This document shows, in pieces, positions 1 to 10,940 of a stretch of 64,000 nt of DNA. Position numbers and translations under genes: made by a program. The notes below the pieces were generated by a model. It had not been told where the DNA came from, searched no databases, and saw nothing but the letters and a program-made list of their open reading frames with translations. This DNA comes from an uncultured Bacteroidota bacterium (GTDB lineage: Bacteria > Bacteroidota > Bacteroidia > Chitinophagales > Chitinophagaceae), in NCBI GenBank assembly GCA_903835005.1, contig CAILLK010000085.1, positions 62,001-126,000 on the forward strand, given 5' to 3'. The first letter of the stretch is position 1. Each line of letters starts with the position of its first letter.

Positions 1-253
1 TAATTGGGCATAACACTCCCTTTTACCACCTGTATACTGTTTGCAGGGGCATTTAAAAATGAAGCCTGTATAAATGGCTGGTTTGTTTCGGGGCTCAGCT
101 TTGGCAATTGCCCGGGAAGCCCGAATCAGATTGTAGTAAGATTAACTGCCTGAACCAGAATAAGGTGGAGGAATATCGAAATGGGTGCGGCAATAACGTT
201 TCATTTTCTAGGTATTGATTTATTTTAAGAGTATGATTTCAAACGCACGGTTT

Positions 254-787
254 TCATTTCAATTTAAAGGTTTGCATAATGCCGTCTACGTAAGCCAGGC
301 TTTGCAGCTCAGATTCCTTTTGATAGGTAAATGATATCTGGAGGTCTTTCTCTTTATTATGAATAAAATAGACCACATATGTATTAAGTCCATCTTTAAC
401 ATCTGCCAGGCTGAAATGAACTACTGCCGACTTGCCGGGATAATATTTTGACCGGGCACAACTGATCAGTTGCACCGATGAATCGCCAAAAGCACTTTGT
501 AGCTTCTGCTCCAGTTCCGGATTCGAGCAATCTATATATTCATTTACCGAATTGAACTTACTTACTCTGCCGGAGATAATAAGTACAACATCGGTGGCAG
601 TATCAAAATAGAGTTGCTCGTTTGCGCCATTATTTACAGAGTCAGCCACTTCATGCATAGTGTTGGGTATATCCATAATGTATTTATACGCCCTGCCATG
701 TATCTTTTTCCCGAAAGCCCAATTGCTTGCCAGTAGCGAGGTTGTCATAAATAAGGAAATGATGAGTATTCTTAGTCTGTTGTTCAT
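254..787 (-). CDS. hypothetical exported protein
   Basis: ORF of 177 aa with N-terminal signal-like hydrophobic stretch (RILIISLFMTTSLLASNWAFG). Confidence 0.6.
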   Translation of the reverse strand: MNNRLRILIISLFMTTSLLASNWAFGKKIHGRAYKYIMDIPNTMHEVADSVNNGANEQLYFDTATDVVLIISGRVSKFNSVNEYIDCSNPELEQKLQSAFGDSSVQLISCARSKYYPGKSAVVHFSLADVKDGLNTYVVYFIHNKEKDLQISFTYQKESELQSLAYVDGIMQTFKLK

Positions 788-1136
788 AAAATTTATTTAA
801 ACTTGTTTGCTTAATTTCCGTTTCAACTTTGAGAAGGTGACGGAATAAACCGGTAATCTGTTATTATCCTTCCGTTTTTCTTTTTTCACTACCCATCAAT
901 CCTGGCAACCGCTTTTAATTAACTTGTGGCAATTTTTATGTCTGACAATTTTGTCAAATTAAAGGGCAAAAAAAAAATCAGAGGTTAAAAGTTATATGCA
1001 CTATCTCAAGCATTGCATGCATTACCCGGCTAAAGTGCCGTATTAATACTTCTCTTTTGCTGATCACTGTTTTAAATTTCATTTAAATGTTACATTTTTT
1101 AGTCTGACTTTTTTGTCAAATTTTTGACAAAAAAAA

Positions 1137-1772
1137 TTATTGCTTGAATATCTTCTCAATTAATTCGAGAATATACGCTTTACGTTGAAGCATTAATATT
1201 TCATACTTCGCATCATTGATGTCAAACATATTCTGAATCATTGATTTCGCAGCAAATGGGTGCGCGCAGAGAGAAACAATGGTAATCATAATCTGTATGG
1301 GATCTCCTTTAATCTCTCCATTTTCAACAGCCTTTTCTATATAGTGCAAAAATCCACGTCGCACACCTTGCATATTTTCCCCGCAGACAATCTTGCGCAT
1401 CCGCTCCGGATTCTGGTTAAATTCATTGATGATGAACAGGTCAATTCCCGGATCCTTTATGGCTATATCATAAAAATCTGCAGCAAACATCTTCATCATT
1501 TCTACTACGGGTGCATCACTCTGCGCAAATCCGTTTACCCTTTTATGTATTTCTGTGAATGCCTCTGTGAATACTACATCAAATAACTTATCTTTATTGC
1601 GGAAATAATAATGCAATGCGGTCCTGCATATTCCTGCACAATCTGCTATTTCCTGCAGGCGGGTACCTGCAAGGCCATTTTTTAAAAAGACACTTTTCGC
1701 CGCGGCTTTAATTAAGGTTTCCGTATCACTGTTTGCTATCTCTTCCATTTCCTTGACATTAATGTCAGACAC
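1137..1772 (-). CDS. TetR/AcrR family transcriptional regulator
   Basis: N-terminal HTH typical of TetR: KAAAKSVFLKNGLAGTRLQEIADCAGICRTALHYYFRNKDKLFDVVF. Confidence 0.9.
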   Translation of the reverse strand: MSDINVKEMEEIANSDTETLIKAAAKSVFLKNGLAGTRLQEIADCAGICRTALHYYFRNKDKLFDVVFTEAFTEIHKRVNGFAQSDAPVVEMMKMFAADFYDIAIKDPGIDLFIINEFNQNPERMRKIVCGENMQGVRRGFLHYIEKAVENGEIKGDPIQIMITIVSLCAHPFAAKSMIQNMFDINDAKYEILMLQRKAYILELIEKIFKQ

Positions 1773-1946
1773 AAAAGTATAACTTTTTCTGAGCCTGCAA
1801 AAATTTTTTATAAGAAACTAAATAGTTTCTTCTGATCGAACGATGTGCATTCTATATATTCCATGAGCTAAGTAGCATAAACAGTTTTGAATTACCCGTT
1901 TGAACTAATGGCGTGGTGCATTTTTCTCTGATAAAACCTTCTGCCA

Positions 1947-3992
1947 TCAGTTCTGCACCTTATTCTTCCTATTATTATAAAGCATGTACCGCGAAGTCTC
2001 GTAAAAATCCTCAGTAATTGTTTTCAAAGCCTGCCTCAGGCTGTCTGTGCTCCTGCCAGTCGGCATTTTGTTATTGTTTATTACGGACATTAGTTGCTCT
2101 TTACCCGATCCTGCCTGTATGGTATAAAAATAATCCCCTTTCACTACTCCTGTCTGGTGCAGGTCGTGGTCAATCATAAACGATACATTGCTTGTTGTAT
2201 CGCTGATATGAAAGAGATCCCTGCCCATGGCTGTATTCCGGTATTTCTTTTTCAGAATGCCGGCTACAGTTGGCAATATATCCACCTGCGAGCAGTTGGC
2301 TGTGTGGCGTGCGGGAGACAGTATACCCGGAGCATAAAACAAAAGCGGCACATGAAAACACGTTAGTCCGTTATCGGTCCAGGCCCTTGGGAACATGGCT
2401 GCTGCATCGCCCCTGATGCCGTGGTCTCCGACAAAAACAAACACTGTGTTCTTATAATAGTCCTCGTGCCTTGCTGCCTCTATAAATTTCTTAAAACAAA
2501 AATCAGTATACCGGAAAGCATTCAGCTCTGCATTACTTTGGAATCCGTATTTATGCAGCGTATCAACCGGATACTGAACAACCGTGAACTCTTTCTTATC
2601 TTCTTCAGGTATGGTATACGGCCGGTGATTATCCGATGTTTGTATCACAGCAAAGAATGGCTTGCGGGCTGCTTGAAGCTTTTTGTTGGCCTGCAGAAAA
2701 AGATTCTTATCACTTATGCCCCACACATCCACCTTAGGGGCGTCATAGTTGTCCTGCTCATACAGGTGCAGTCCGCCAATGTTATTGACCAGCAGTGCCC
2801 GCATATTGGCCCAGCTTGTACTGCCCCCTATAAAATAGTATTTTTCATACCCGGTCATATCATTGATAAGGGTATGCTGATCAGCCAGTGCCGGGTTCCG
2901 GCTTGCCGTCTTATTCAACTCTACATCCGGAATGCTGGTAATCGTGGCCCATACGCCGCGGGCAGTACCAAAATGCGGTGTATAACAATGATTGAAGAAA
3001 ACACCCTCATTGCAAAGTTGGCTGAAGAAAGGCGTCGTATTCAAAGGGTTTCCCCACATAGAGCTCTTATAGGCGCTGAAACTTTCGCATATCACCAGCA
3101 CAACATTGTAGTTCGGAGTACTGCTGTCAGACGCAACATAAGAACGGCCAAAATCAAGCTTAGTGATTTCGGGATTTTTTACCCCTAAATAGGTTGCCAT
3201 GCGTGCATACCCGTCTGTAACCTTTTTCTTGTCGTATGTATCCTTCGTGAAGCCAAGCGAACTGACAAAGCTTTGTACCGGGTTAAGCGCAAGCTGCGAT
3301 AAATGATCATCTCCCAAAGCAAATGCATCACTCCATCTTAACGGATATTGGCCCAGGTGCCCGTATATGCCCAACCCGTATAATAAAAACAGGGCAACAC
3401 CCCATATCCAGCTGTTCTTTACAGTAACTTTTTCCGCATTTTGCGATGCGATCTGTTTGTAGCTCTTATTTATAAGCAGGATAGCAAAAAAGGACATTGT
3501 AAGTAGTAGCAGCGTTATTTTTATTACAGGGTATGTTTGCACCACCATTTTTAAAGATATGCCCGCATCATGCAAAAAATTAAGTGCGCTTGCATTCAGC
3601 CTTTGGTGCAGGTAGTCGTAGTGTATAAAATCTGCTACATAAATAAACAGCAGCAATACTGTAAAAATGGATAAAAGTGTCAGCCAGAGTATTTTTCCAA
3701 AACTCCTTTTAAAAGGATTCAGTGGCTTTAAGGATGCAAACAGCAACAGCGATATTGCAACAATACCTGCCTCGCGCAGATCATACCGGATACCCAGAAC
3801 CAAAGCGTTTACTGTCCCCCGCATGGTTTGACCCGTAATCCTGAAAGCGAAAAAAACAACCAATCGGTCTAAGGTCATTATTGCCAGCAGCATAAGGGAA
3901 ATGATTATCAGCCAGCGAATATTTTTGGGTGCGCTCTTAAACAATCCGGATACTTTATTAATTAGAAAATTATTAGAAATAAATTTGGCCAT
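1947..3992 (-). CDS. LTA synthase/sulfatase-family membrane phosphotransferase
   Basis: N-terminal TM helices followed by alkaline-phosphatase-fold motifs (NVVLVICESFSAYKSSMWG, FGTARGVWAT, VFVFVGDHGIRG). Confidence 0.88.
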   Translation of the reverse strand: MAKFISNNFLINKVSGLFKSAPKNIRWLIIISLMLLAIMTLDRLVVFFAFRITGQTMRGTVNALVLGIRYDLREAGIVAISLLLFASLKPLNPFKRSFGKILWLTLLSIFTVLLLFIYVADFIHYDYLHQRLNASALNFLHDAGISLKMVVQTYPVIKITLLLLTMSFFAILLINKSYKQIASQNAEKVTVKNSWIWGVALFLLYGLGIYGHLGQYPLRWSDAFALGDDHLSQLALNPVQSFVSSLGFTKDTYDKKKVTDGYARMATYLGVKNPEITKLDFGRSYVASDSSTPNYNVVLVICESFSAYKSSMWGNPLNTTPFFSQLCNEGVFFNHCYTPHFGTARGVWATITSIPDVELNKTASRNPALADQHTLINDMTGYEKYYFIGGSTSWANMRALLVNNIGGLHLYEQDNYDAPKVDVWGISDKNLFLQANKKLQAARKPFFAVIQTSDNHRPYTIPEEDKKEFTVVQYPVDTLHKYGFQSNAELNAFRYTDFCFKKFIEAARHEDYYKNTVFVFVGDHGIRGDAAAMFPRAWTDNGLTCFHVPLLFYAPGILSPARHTANCSQVDILPTVAGILKKKYRNTAMGRDLFHISDTTSNVSFMIDHDLHQTGVVKGDYFYTIQAGSGKEQLMSVINNNKMPTGRSTDSLRQALKTITEDFYETSRYMLYNNRKNKVQN

Positions 3993-4446
3993 TTCTGATA
4001 TTAAAATGATTTTTCTTAGAGTTAGAGTTCTATATAAATTTATATTTTATAATAACATTAATGCAAAGAAATGAAAAAATAGTTTATCTCTCAATGCCCC
4101 CATTTTTTTAAATGAACCAGATCAATCAGAATACGTTTCAGCTGATGTTCTTTCTATTTAATTATCCACTTTACCAAGACGATTAAATTCAAGAATAAAA
4201 GGCATTAATATCTCATCAACGTTTTTACTATACTCTGCTCACCAAATACTATTTTTTTATCAGGTATTTGACATTTATGTTTAACACAAAAGTAGATTTT
4301 TTTTTGAAGCCGGGGAAAATAAAAAATAGTTGCTTATACAAAATGGAACCCGTAGAAACTTATATTTCAGGCATTGACCGGAATAATGACTATTGTTCCC
4401 AAATATTTCTTCTGCCATTTAGAAAAATCATCCCAATCACTTACAT

Positions 4447-4752
4447 TTGCAGGGCTTTTTAAAATTTCAATACATGTCTCACGATACACAGCACGAACAA
4501 TCAACCGAGAACAAAACAATAGTATCTTTCAAAAACTCTTTCTGGCTGGTAATTATACTGGTCTTCCTGTTTATCGGCGCCCTCAACTTTGTTCAGGCCG
4601 AAAGCCATGGTGAAGAAGGCAAAGCAGAACCAAAAGAGAAAATGGAAATGAATGGCATGAAGGAGCCTGCCTCTGAGAAAAACGAAGCCAAAGCCGATCA
4701 GCCCAAAGCCGACGAAACAAAACCTGCTTCATCCGAAGCGGCTGGTAAATAA
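4447..4752 (+). CDS. small hypothetical single-TM protein with Lys/Glu/Ala-rich tail
   Basis: 101 aa ORF, one TM segment (SFWLVIILVFLFIGALNFVQA) and low-complexity charged C-terminus. Confidence 0.55.
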   Translation: MQGFLKFQYMSHDTQHEQSTENKTIVSFKNSFWLVIILVFLFIGALNFVQAESHGEEGKAEPKEKMEMNGMKEPASEKNEAKADQPKADETKPASSEAAGK

Positions 4753-4790
4753 TCAGGCTCCGGAAGCCTAGAATAAATCCGGTTCAGGAA

Positions 4791-5771
4791 ATGCAAAAAA
4801 ATGATGTAATAGTTGTTACAGGTGCTGCCGGTTTCATAGGTAGCTACCTTACTGGTTATCTCAACCATCTGGGCTTTGAGCAATTGATTTTGGTGGATGA
4901 TTTTTCAAGCGAAAAAAAATCAGCCAATCTAGCTGGTAAAAAGTACATCCATAAAATTCAACGTGAGCAGTTTTTTGAATGGCACAACAGCCACCCGGGC
5001 ACTATTAACTGCATATTCCACCTGGGCGCCCGCACCGACACTACCGAAATGGATTATGAGGTGCATAAAAAGCTTAACCTCGATTATTCAAAACTTATCT
5101 GGGAACTCTGCACAAGTAATAATATCCCGCTGGTTTATGCCTCTTCTGCTGCCACTTATGGCAATGGTGAACTGGGTTATACCGATAGCCATGAAATAGT
5201 TTCCGGTCTGCACCCCCTCAACCCATACGGAATCTCTAAAAATGAATTCGATATCTGGGCGCTGCAGCAAAAAAACACTCCTCCCTTCTGGGCCGGACTT
5301 AAATTCTTCAATGTTTTTGGCCCTAATGAATACCACAAAGGCCGTATGGCATCTGTCATATTCCATGCATTCAACCAGATCAGAGAAAACGGACAGGTTA
5401 AATTGTTCCGCTCACATAATCCCAACTATACCGACGGAGGCCAGCTGCGCGACTTTATTTATGTAAAAGATGTGGTTCAGGTTTGCGTGTGGCTTATGGA
5501 ACATCAGCCGGCAAGCGGACTATACAACACTGGTACCGGCATAGCCCGTACCTTCCGCGATCTGGTGAAAGCCATATTTACAACCCTCCGGCTTCCCGAA
5601 CATATCAACTACATAGACACCCCGATAGATATCCGCGACAAATACCAGTACTTCACCGAAGCCGATATGACCAAACTACACAAAGCCGGTTATACTCAGC
5701 CCTTCTATTCTCTCGAAGACGGCGTAAAAGAATACGTGAATGAATATCTGGCCGAAGGCAGATATTATTAG
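4791..5771 (+). CDS. hldD: ADP-L-glycero-D-manno-heptose 6-epimerase (NAD-dependent SDR)
   Basis: VVTGAAGFIGSYL Rossmann motif, YASSAATYGNGELGY, YGISKNEFD, FFNVFGPNEYHKGRMASVIFHAFNQI. Confidence 0.88.
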   Translation: MQKNDVIVVTGAAGFIGSYLTGYLNHLGFEQLILVDDFSSEKKSANLAGKKYIHKIQREQFFEWHNSHPGTINCIFHLGARTDTTEMDYEVHKKLNLDYSKLIWELCTSNNIPLVYASSAATYGNGELGYTDSHEIVSGLHPLNPYGISKNEFDIWALQQKNTPPFWAGLKFFNVFGPNEYHKGRMASVIFHAFNQIRENGQVKLFRSHNPNYTDGGQLRDFIYVKDVVQVCVWLMEHQPASGLYNTGTGIARTFRDLVKAIFTTLRLPEHINYIDTPIDIRDKYQYFTEADMTKLHKAGYTQPFYSLEDGVKEYVNEYLAEGRYY

Positions 5772-5924
5772 CCAATCCGGCCCTGAAGGGGTCTGGTACG
5801 TCTGCGTGCGGTGAAGCCCCTCGATAGATTTCGAAGCTCAAATGAGCCCTGTAAGGGAGAAATACCAGTCGTAATAAACTCAGATAATAAGGATCAGTTT
5901 ACCAGATCAAAATTTTCCGCCTTC

Positions 5925-6206
5925 TCACTTTACCACAATCTCCTCTACCACCCGCTCACCGAAATATTCATTGATGCGCACTATCAGTTGTTCCCTTCCA
6001 TAGAGCAGCTCCTGTTTCAGTGGCGCCACATCGGTATAAATGGTCAGTTTCTTATTGTAAAGGCTCAGGTCGCGCGTATATTTCGAGATAGTCTTATCCA
6101 CTATGGCCTCCCACTCCTCCTTAAGTCGCAGCTCGTGGATTTTCGGCTTCCAGTGGCTCTTTTCAAGTAGCTGGTTCAGCGCATCACCTATACTGTATTG
6201 TCCCAT
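5925..6206 (-). CDS. DUF721 / DciA-like protein
   Basis: 93 aa; SIGDALNQLLEKSHWKPKIHELRLKEEWEAIVDKTISKYTRDL...LTIYTDVAPLKQELLYGREQLIVRINEYFGE typical DUF721 pattern. Confidence 0.8.
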   Translation of the reverse strand: MGQYSIGDALNQLLEKSHWKPKIHELRLKEEWEAIVDKTISKYTRDLSLYNKKLTIYTDVAPLKQELLYGREQLIVRINEYFGERVVEEIVVK

Positions 6207-6497
6207 AGTTATGAACCAAGGTACACTTAATTTTGCATTTTTAAAACATCCTTTGATACAGTTTCAGTAAAATGGAAAAAATTGTTTTTCAGGCATTTTG
6301 CATTTATTGAAATGAGATGGCTGTGGCACAGTTCAAGTAAGGATAGTTATCGGACTTGCCTTACAAAAGTAAAAGCTTGCGGTTCAAAAACAAAAAACCT
6401 CGGTTTCATCATCCCGTCAAATCAGGGAGAGAGGATTTACCGAGGACTGCAATGCAAATATAGAAATAACCTTTAGATTTACAAGCAAATTTCTATA

Positions 6498-7133
6498 ATG
6501 GATAAAGCAAGGTTAGAGAAATTATTCTCTGAAGAACGTTTAAAGCCCTATTATCTCAGGCTGGAAGACTATAAGGAAGCTATAAAATTATACAAAGCAA
6601 ATATTCAACTTTCTGAAGCTTTTTATACTTCTCTTTCCGTTCTTGAAATAACCTTAAGAAATGCTATTCATCAATCATGCAAAAGGTATTTCAATGATGA
6701 TTATTGGTTTAGAAATAAACTGCCAAAAGACTTGGTATCACAGGTTACTGATACCGAAAATAAAATACATCTTGGCCATAAAATACCAACTTCCGACCGG
6801 ATTGTAAGCGAATTGACTTTTGGTTTTTGGACAACATTGTTTAACAGAAAATACGCCTCTTTGTTATGGAAGCCTTTACATCAGATTTTTATTCACACAC
6901 CTCACCCGCTAAGGCAAAGGGCAGAGATTTCACCTCGGCTAAATACAATCAGAGCATTTCGAAACAGAGTGTATCATTATGAACCGGTAAGCTGGAGTTT
7001 CGCAATGCTGCAAAACCAGCACGAAATAATTATTGAGATACTCAACTGGTTAGATTCGGATATTGCAACATGGATTTCTGATATAGATCGTCTGCCTGGA
7101 CTGCTAAAAGAATATTCGAAAAAACAGCTTTAA
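6498..7133 (+). CDS. Abi-like (Abi_2/AbiD-F type) protein
   Basis: N-terminal SLSVLEITLRNAIHQ and C-terminal RAFRNRVYHYEPV (HEPN-like RNxxxH) typical of Abi-like proteins. Confidence 0.78.
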   Translation: MDKARLEKLFSEERLKPYYLRLEDYKEAIKLYKANIQLSEAFYTSLSVLEITLRNAIHQSCKRYFNDDYWFRNKLPKDLVSQVTDTENKIHLGHKIPTSDRIVSELTFGFWTTLFNRKYASLLWKPLHQIFIHTPHPLRQRAEISPRLNTIRAFRNRVYHYEPVSWSFAMLQNQHEIIIEILNWLDSDIATWISDIDRLPGLLKEYSKKQL

Positions 7134-7208
7134 CTACTTGTAGAATTGTCTTGGGTTAGTTGTAATCTCTCAATTACCGCACTTTCCTCCTAATTTTACC
7201 ATCATTTT

Positions 7209-8456
7209 ATGAAGCATTTTTTCCTCATCCTTTTCCTGGCATGGTCCCTTACTTCACCCGCACAAACCCTGTCCGGCTTCAACCCCGATTACCACTACCT
7301 TTCATCCGGCAACCTCGCCGCCGACAAGAATCTTTACCTCCTAACCGTTCTCGAACAGGATCCTGCCATATGCAGCTTGCTCCAAAACTGCCTGCCATTA
7401 AAACTTATTCAGGACCAGCATATCGCCTTTCGCCATCAGATACAGGATGCCGGCAACCGGTTTCCGGCAAACTTCAGCTCCCTCTGCTATACACAGGCCG
7501 ACTCCCTGAATATCAGCAACGCGCTTGCAGATTTATATACAACCAACCAGGCCATCTTCGACGATATGATTGGGAAACACCTGCGGCCATCTGGCTACTA
7601 TCAGCGTTTCACAAATGATGATAACAAAACACTCCTGCTTAAAGCATGGGGCGTAGTATGCGCTGGCTGCAACCATATTATCGACCACTATGGCGCACAA
7701 AACAAATCGAAACTCTATTCCACCCTCCCCGATAAACGCCGATACTACGACAGCGTACAAGCCTTGTTTCTGGCCCTCACTAATGAAGCTACCGACACCC
7801 TTTTTTGTACACTGACTTCATTCACAGCCCGGCGCCTGCTCACCATTAATGGCGCCGGCAATGCCGCCCGCCACGAGCCCTTGCAGGAGGGCATAAACAA
7901 GCCCGCATATAATAAGATACCCGTCACCTCCTGGAACAATTTCCCTTATTCCCTTATCCTCATTCTCGGTTCCGGCCCTGCTGATTCTGTTACCTCCCTG
8001 AGCCCAACCGGCCGGCAGCGTTGCGATACCGCCGTGCTCCGCTTCCAGGCAGGGCTGGCACCATTCATAGTTGTCTCTGGCGGTTATGTGCACCCCGAAG
8101 GCACAAAGTATTGCGAAGCCATCGAAATGAAAAAATACCTCATGGCGCAGTATAACATTCCGGAGGATGCCATTATCACTGAGCCTTTTGCCCGCCATAC
8201 CACTACCAACATCCGGAATACCAACCGCATTATCTATCATTACGCCATACCCGCCTATAAACCAGTTATGGTCATCTCCTCTCAATCCCACATCAGTTCC
8301 ATCACCGATACCACCCATAGCTTCGATACCCGCAACCTCCGCGAACTTGGCTACCTCCCCTACACCTCCATGGCCCGCCGAGCCCCATCCGAAGCTACCT
8401 ACCTCCCCAACATGGAATCCCTGCAAATGGACCCAAACGACCCTCTTGATCCTTAA
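7209..8456 (+). CDS. YdcF/SanA-like DUF218 family protein
   Basis: LILILGSGPADSV...GLAPFIVVSGGYVHPEGTKYCEAIEMKKYLMAQYNIPEDAIITEPFARHTTTNIRN; signal peptide at N-terminus. Confidence 0.85.
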   Translation: MKHFFLILFLAWSLTSPAQTLSGFNPDYHYLSSGNLAADKNLYLLTVLEQDPAICSLLQNCLPLKLIQDQHIAFRHQIQDAGNRFPANFSSLCYTQADSLNISNALADLYTTNQAIFDDMIGKHLRPSGYYQRFTNDDNKTLLLKAWGVVCAGCNHIIDHYGAQNKSKLYSTLPDKRRYYDSVQALFLALTNEATDTLFCTLTSFTARRLLTINGAGNAARHEPLQEGINKPAYNKIPVTSWNNFPYSLILILGSGPADSVTSLSPTGRQRCDTAVLRFQAGLAPFIVVSGGYVHPEGTKYCEAIEMKKYLMAQYNIPEDAIITEPFARHTTTNIRNTNRIIYHYAIPAYKPVMVISSQSHISSITDTTHSFDTRNLRELGYLPYTSMARRAPSEATYLPNMESLQMDPNDPLDP

Positions 8457-8656
8457 CTATAAAGGAGAAATATCTTCGATATCCGAAAACCAGAAAAATA
8501 CCTCTAATCTCTGAAAATTGCGGCCTTAAAAAAGTCATTTGCACCTTGCGCCCTTGCGTGCCAATTTTTTAAGCCTTAAATTCCCCTCACTTGTTACTTT
8601 TTTATTAAACCACGCTCCACGTCCCAAAATCTTCATAACCTTGCATTTCAGATACC

Positions 8657-9553
8657 ATGATACCATATTCATTATTGGCAGTAACCCTCATTCTCGCCAC
8701 CATCAGCATTGCCGTGATGTGGCGCACTCCAATTTGGCACCGGCTTTTGCTGGCAATATCACTGGCTGCATTTGTTTACCTGTTCGGAGCCTGGCTGTTT
8801 ATCTCCATCTACCTTAAATACCTTTTTGCCGCAGGGTTTCTGTTAGTATTATTATTCAGGATCATAACTGCAAAATCACCCGCTGAAAAGAAAACCACTT
8901 CAGGCAAACTTATCTTAAACCTCATCCTGTCTGTTATACTCATCACACTCAATATCCTCTTCTTTACAGGCACCACAGGCAAGCCCTATGGCATAGCCCG
9001 TCTGCATCTGCCATTCCGGAGTGGCCGTTACATTGTGTTTCAGGGCGGCAAAGGCTTGCCTGCAAATATCTTCCATTATGGCCTGCGGGGCGCAGTATAT
9101 GCAATGGATCTGGCAAAACTCAACAAATACGGCAACCGCGCCAGCCATATCTTCACCAGCCACCTCAATGATTACGAAATATTCAGCGATACCATCCTCA
9201 GTCCCTGCAATGGCATCATAGCCCACTCTACCGATATCAACCCCGATAATATACCCCCATCTCGCAAACGGGGCCCCACCAATACAAACCATGTACTCAT
9301 TGCAACCGATTCCATGTATGTTTTTCTGGCCCATATGCGGTACCACAAAGTATTTGTAAAAGAAGGCGATACGGTCATCACCGGCCAGCCCCTGGGCCTC
9401 GCAGGCAATTCAGGATTCAGCCTCGAGCCGCACCTCCATATCCAGGTTCATGCCCGCACCAATACAGGCCTCCCCTGGTACAAAGAAAAACCCCTGCTCA
9501 TAGAATTTGACAATAAAAGCTATTTGCTTTTTGATGTAATTTCGGTGCCATAG
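8657..9553 (+). CDS. M23-family (LytM-like) membrane peptidase
   Basis: TM segments then FSDTILSPCNGIIAHS...HMRYHKVFVKEGDTVITGQPLGLAGNSGFSLEPHLHIQVH. Confidence 0.85.
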   Translation: MIPYSLLAVTLILATISIAVMWRTPIWHRLLLAISLAAFVYLFGAWLFISIYLKYLFAAGFLLVLLFRIITAKSPAEKKTTSGKLILNLILSVILITLNILFFTGTTGKPYGIARLHLPFRSGRYIVFQGGKGLPANIFHYGLRGAVYAMDLAKLNKYGNRASHIFTSHLNDYEIFSDTILSPCNGIIAHSTDINPDNIPPSRKRGPTNTNHVLIATDSMYVFLAHMRYHKVFVKEGDTVITGQPLGLAGNSGFSLEPHLHIQVHARTNTGLPWYKEKPLLIEFDNKSYLLFDVISVP

Positions 9554-9643
9554 GTGCCCCATATCTCAAAGGTGTGGGACACCTCCGTTTGGACAAATAG
9601 CCCAAACCTTTCCTCTTCCGCTTTCCGCTATGTTACTCCGCTC

Positions 9644-10723
9644 TCAAACAAGTTTCACCCCAAACCGTTCTCCCACCGCTCTCAGCTCTCCTGCCACGCT
9701 CTCAAATAAAGGTATCCCATCTCGTACCCTTATTACCTCCATCTCCCGCTCAGGGTCGCCCGGTATCAATACCCTGTCATGGCCAGGCGCCGGAGTGGCC
9801 TTCCTGAACCGCTCTATCCATTGGTCCATATGCTGCTTAAACTCGTCCGCCGGCCGGAAAGCATCTACCCGCATAGCCCCGAAGAAGTGCCCCAGCCCCT
9901 TGCCCGGCATATCCTGGGGCACCGGCACATAAGCCGGAAACGGCGGTGCCCAGGGCCCGTAGCTCGCACCGCTCAGCACCGCACTGAATATATCCACAAT
10001 ACTGCCCAGTGCATAGCCCTTATGGCTGCCATGCTCCCGGTCGCTGCCCAGCGGCAGCATCAGGCCGCCCTGCTTCAGTATATTGGCATCGGTGGTCTCA
10101 TTGCCGTCTTTATCCATCACCCACCCCGCAGGCGCATCAGCTTGCTTGCGCTGCAGTATTTCCAGCTTGCCATTGCTGGCCGTAGTGGTGGCAAAGTCGG
10201 CCACAAAAGCCGGCTGCTCGCCCGCCGGTATCGCCACAGCAATCGGGTTGGTACCCAGCATCCGCTCCATACTGAAGGTAGGCGCCACCAGTGCGCTCGC
10301 ATTGGTCATCGCAATCCCTGTCATATCGTGCTCCAGCGCCATCATGGCATGTATGCCCGCTATCCCGAAGTGGTTGCTGTTGCGCACACTCACCCACCCG
10401 GTGCCCGCTATCTTCGCCTTATCTATAGCCACCTGCATGGCCCATGGCGCCACCACCAGACCCAGCCCCGCATCGCCATCCACCACAGCCGTCGAGGGTG
10501 TTTCATGCACTATCTTTATATCCGGCCGGGCATTGATCCTGCCCGCCTCCCACAGCCGCACATAGCCACTCAGCCGTGCCACCCCATGACTCTCAATGCC
10601 CCGCATATCCGCGCTCAGCAGCACCCGCGCAGCCACAGCCGCATCAGCCTCGCTGCAACCCATACCCCTGAATACCGAATTCGTAAACTCATACAACTGA
10701 CTATAAGAAAATACTGACTCCAT
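9644..10723 (-). CDS. Ldh-family oxidoreductase (malate/L-lactate/ureidoglycolate dehydrogenase type)
   Basis: ADMRGIESHGVARLSGYV...VRNSNHFGIAGIHAMMAL...MLGTNPIAVAIPAG...HGSHKGYALGSIVDIFSAVLSGA. Confidence 0.92.
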   Translation of the reverse strand: MESVFSYSQLYEFTNSVFRGMGCSEADAAVAARVLLSADMRGIESHGVARLSGYVRLWEAGRINARPDIKIVHETPSTAVVDGDAGLGLVVAPWAMQVAIDKAKIAGTGWVSVRNSNHFGIAGIHAMMALEHDMTGIAMTNASALVAPTFSMERMLGTNPIAVAIPAGEQPAFVADFATTTASNGKLEILQRKQADAPAGWVMDKDGNETTDANILKQGGLMLPLGSDREHGSHKGYALGSIVDIFSAVLSGASYGPWAPPFPAYVPVPQDMPGKGLGHFFGAMRVDAFRPADEFKQHMDQWIERFRKATPAPGHDRVLIPGDPEREMEVIRVRDGIPLFESVAGELRAVGERFGVKLV

Positions 10724-10940
10724 AAGGCTGCAAGATAAAATTTACTGCTGAGATGACAGGATAAAATGGGTTTGAAGAGGCGAAATCCATAGTTGCTGAT
10801 GATTGAGTATTCTTAAAAGCCATTTTATCCGATTTTTTTTTGTAGAAAGTAATAAAAAGAAAGAATCCGCTTAGATATGATATTTAAATGCTCTTTATTA
10901 TTTGAGATTTGTAAAATCCCTTAAATGGTAAGCATCCAGC

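Noticed and set aside
2421-3188. 255-aa plus-strand ORF opposite the sulfatase-like gene
   Set aside because: Antisense shadow ORF without recognisable domains.
5771-5875. GGCCCTGAAGGGG / GAGCCCTGTAAGGG short motifs as a REP-like element
   Set aside because: Only two short imperfect motifs; not enough to support an element.
7818-8426. 202-aa minus-strand ORF opposite the DUF218 gene
   Set aside because: Gly/Val-rich shadow ORF antisense to a well-supported CDS.
9571-9590. AGGTGT-GGG-ACACCT hairpin after the M23 gene as a terminator
   Set aside because: Short stem and no T-tract; too weak to list.
9779-10717. 312-aa plus-strand ORF opposite the Ldh-family gene
   Set aside because: Antisense shadow ORF in GC-rich coding sequence; composition (His/Arg/Pro-rich) is not protein-like and the minus-strand protein is clearly real.
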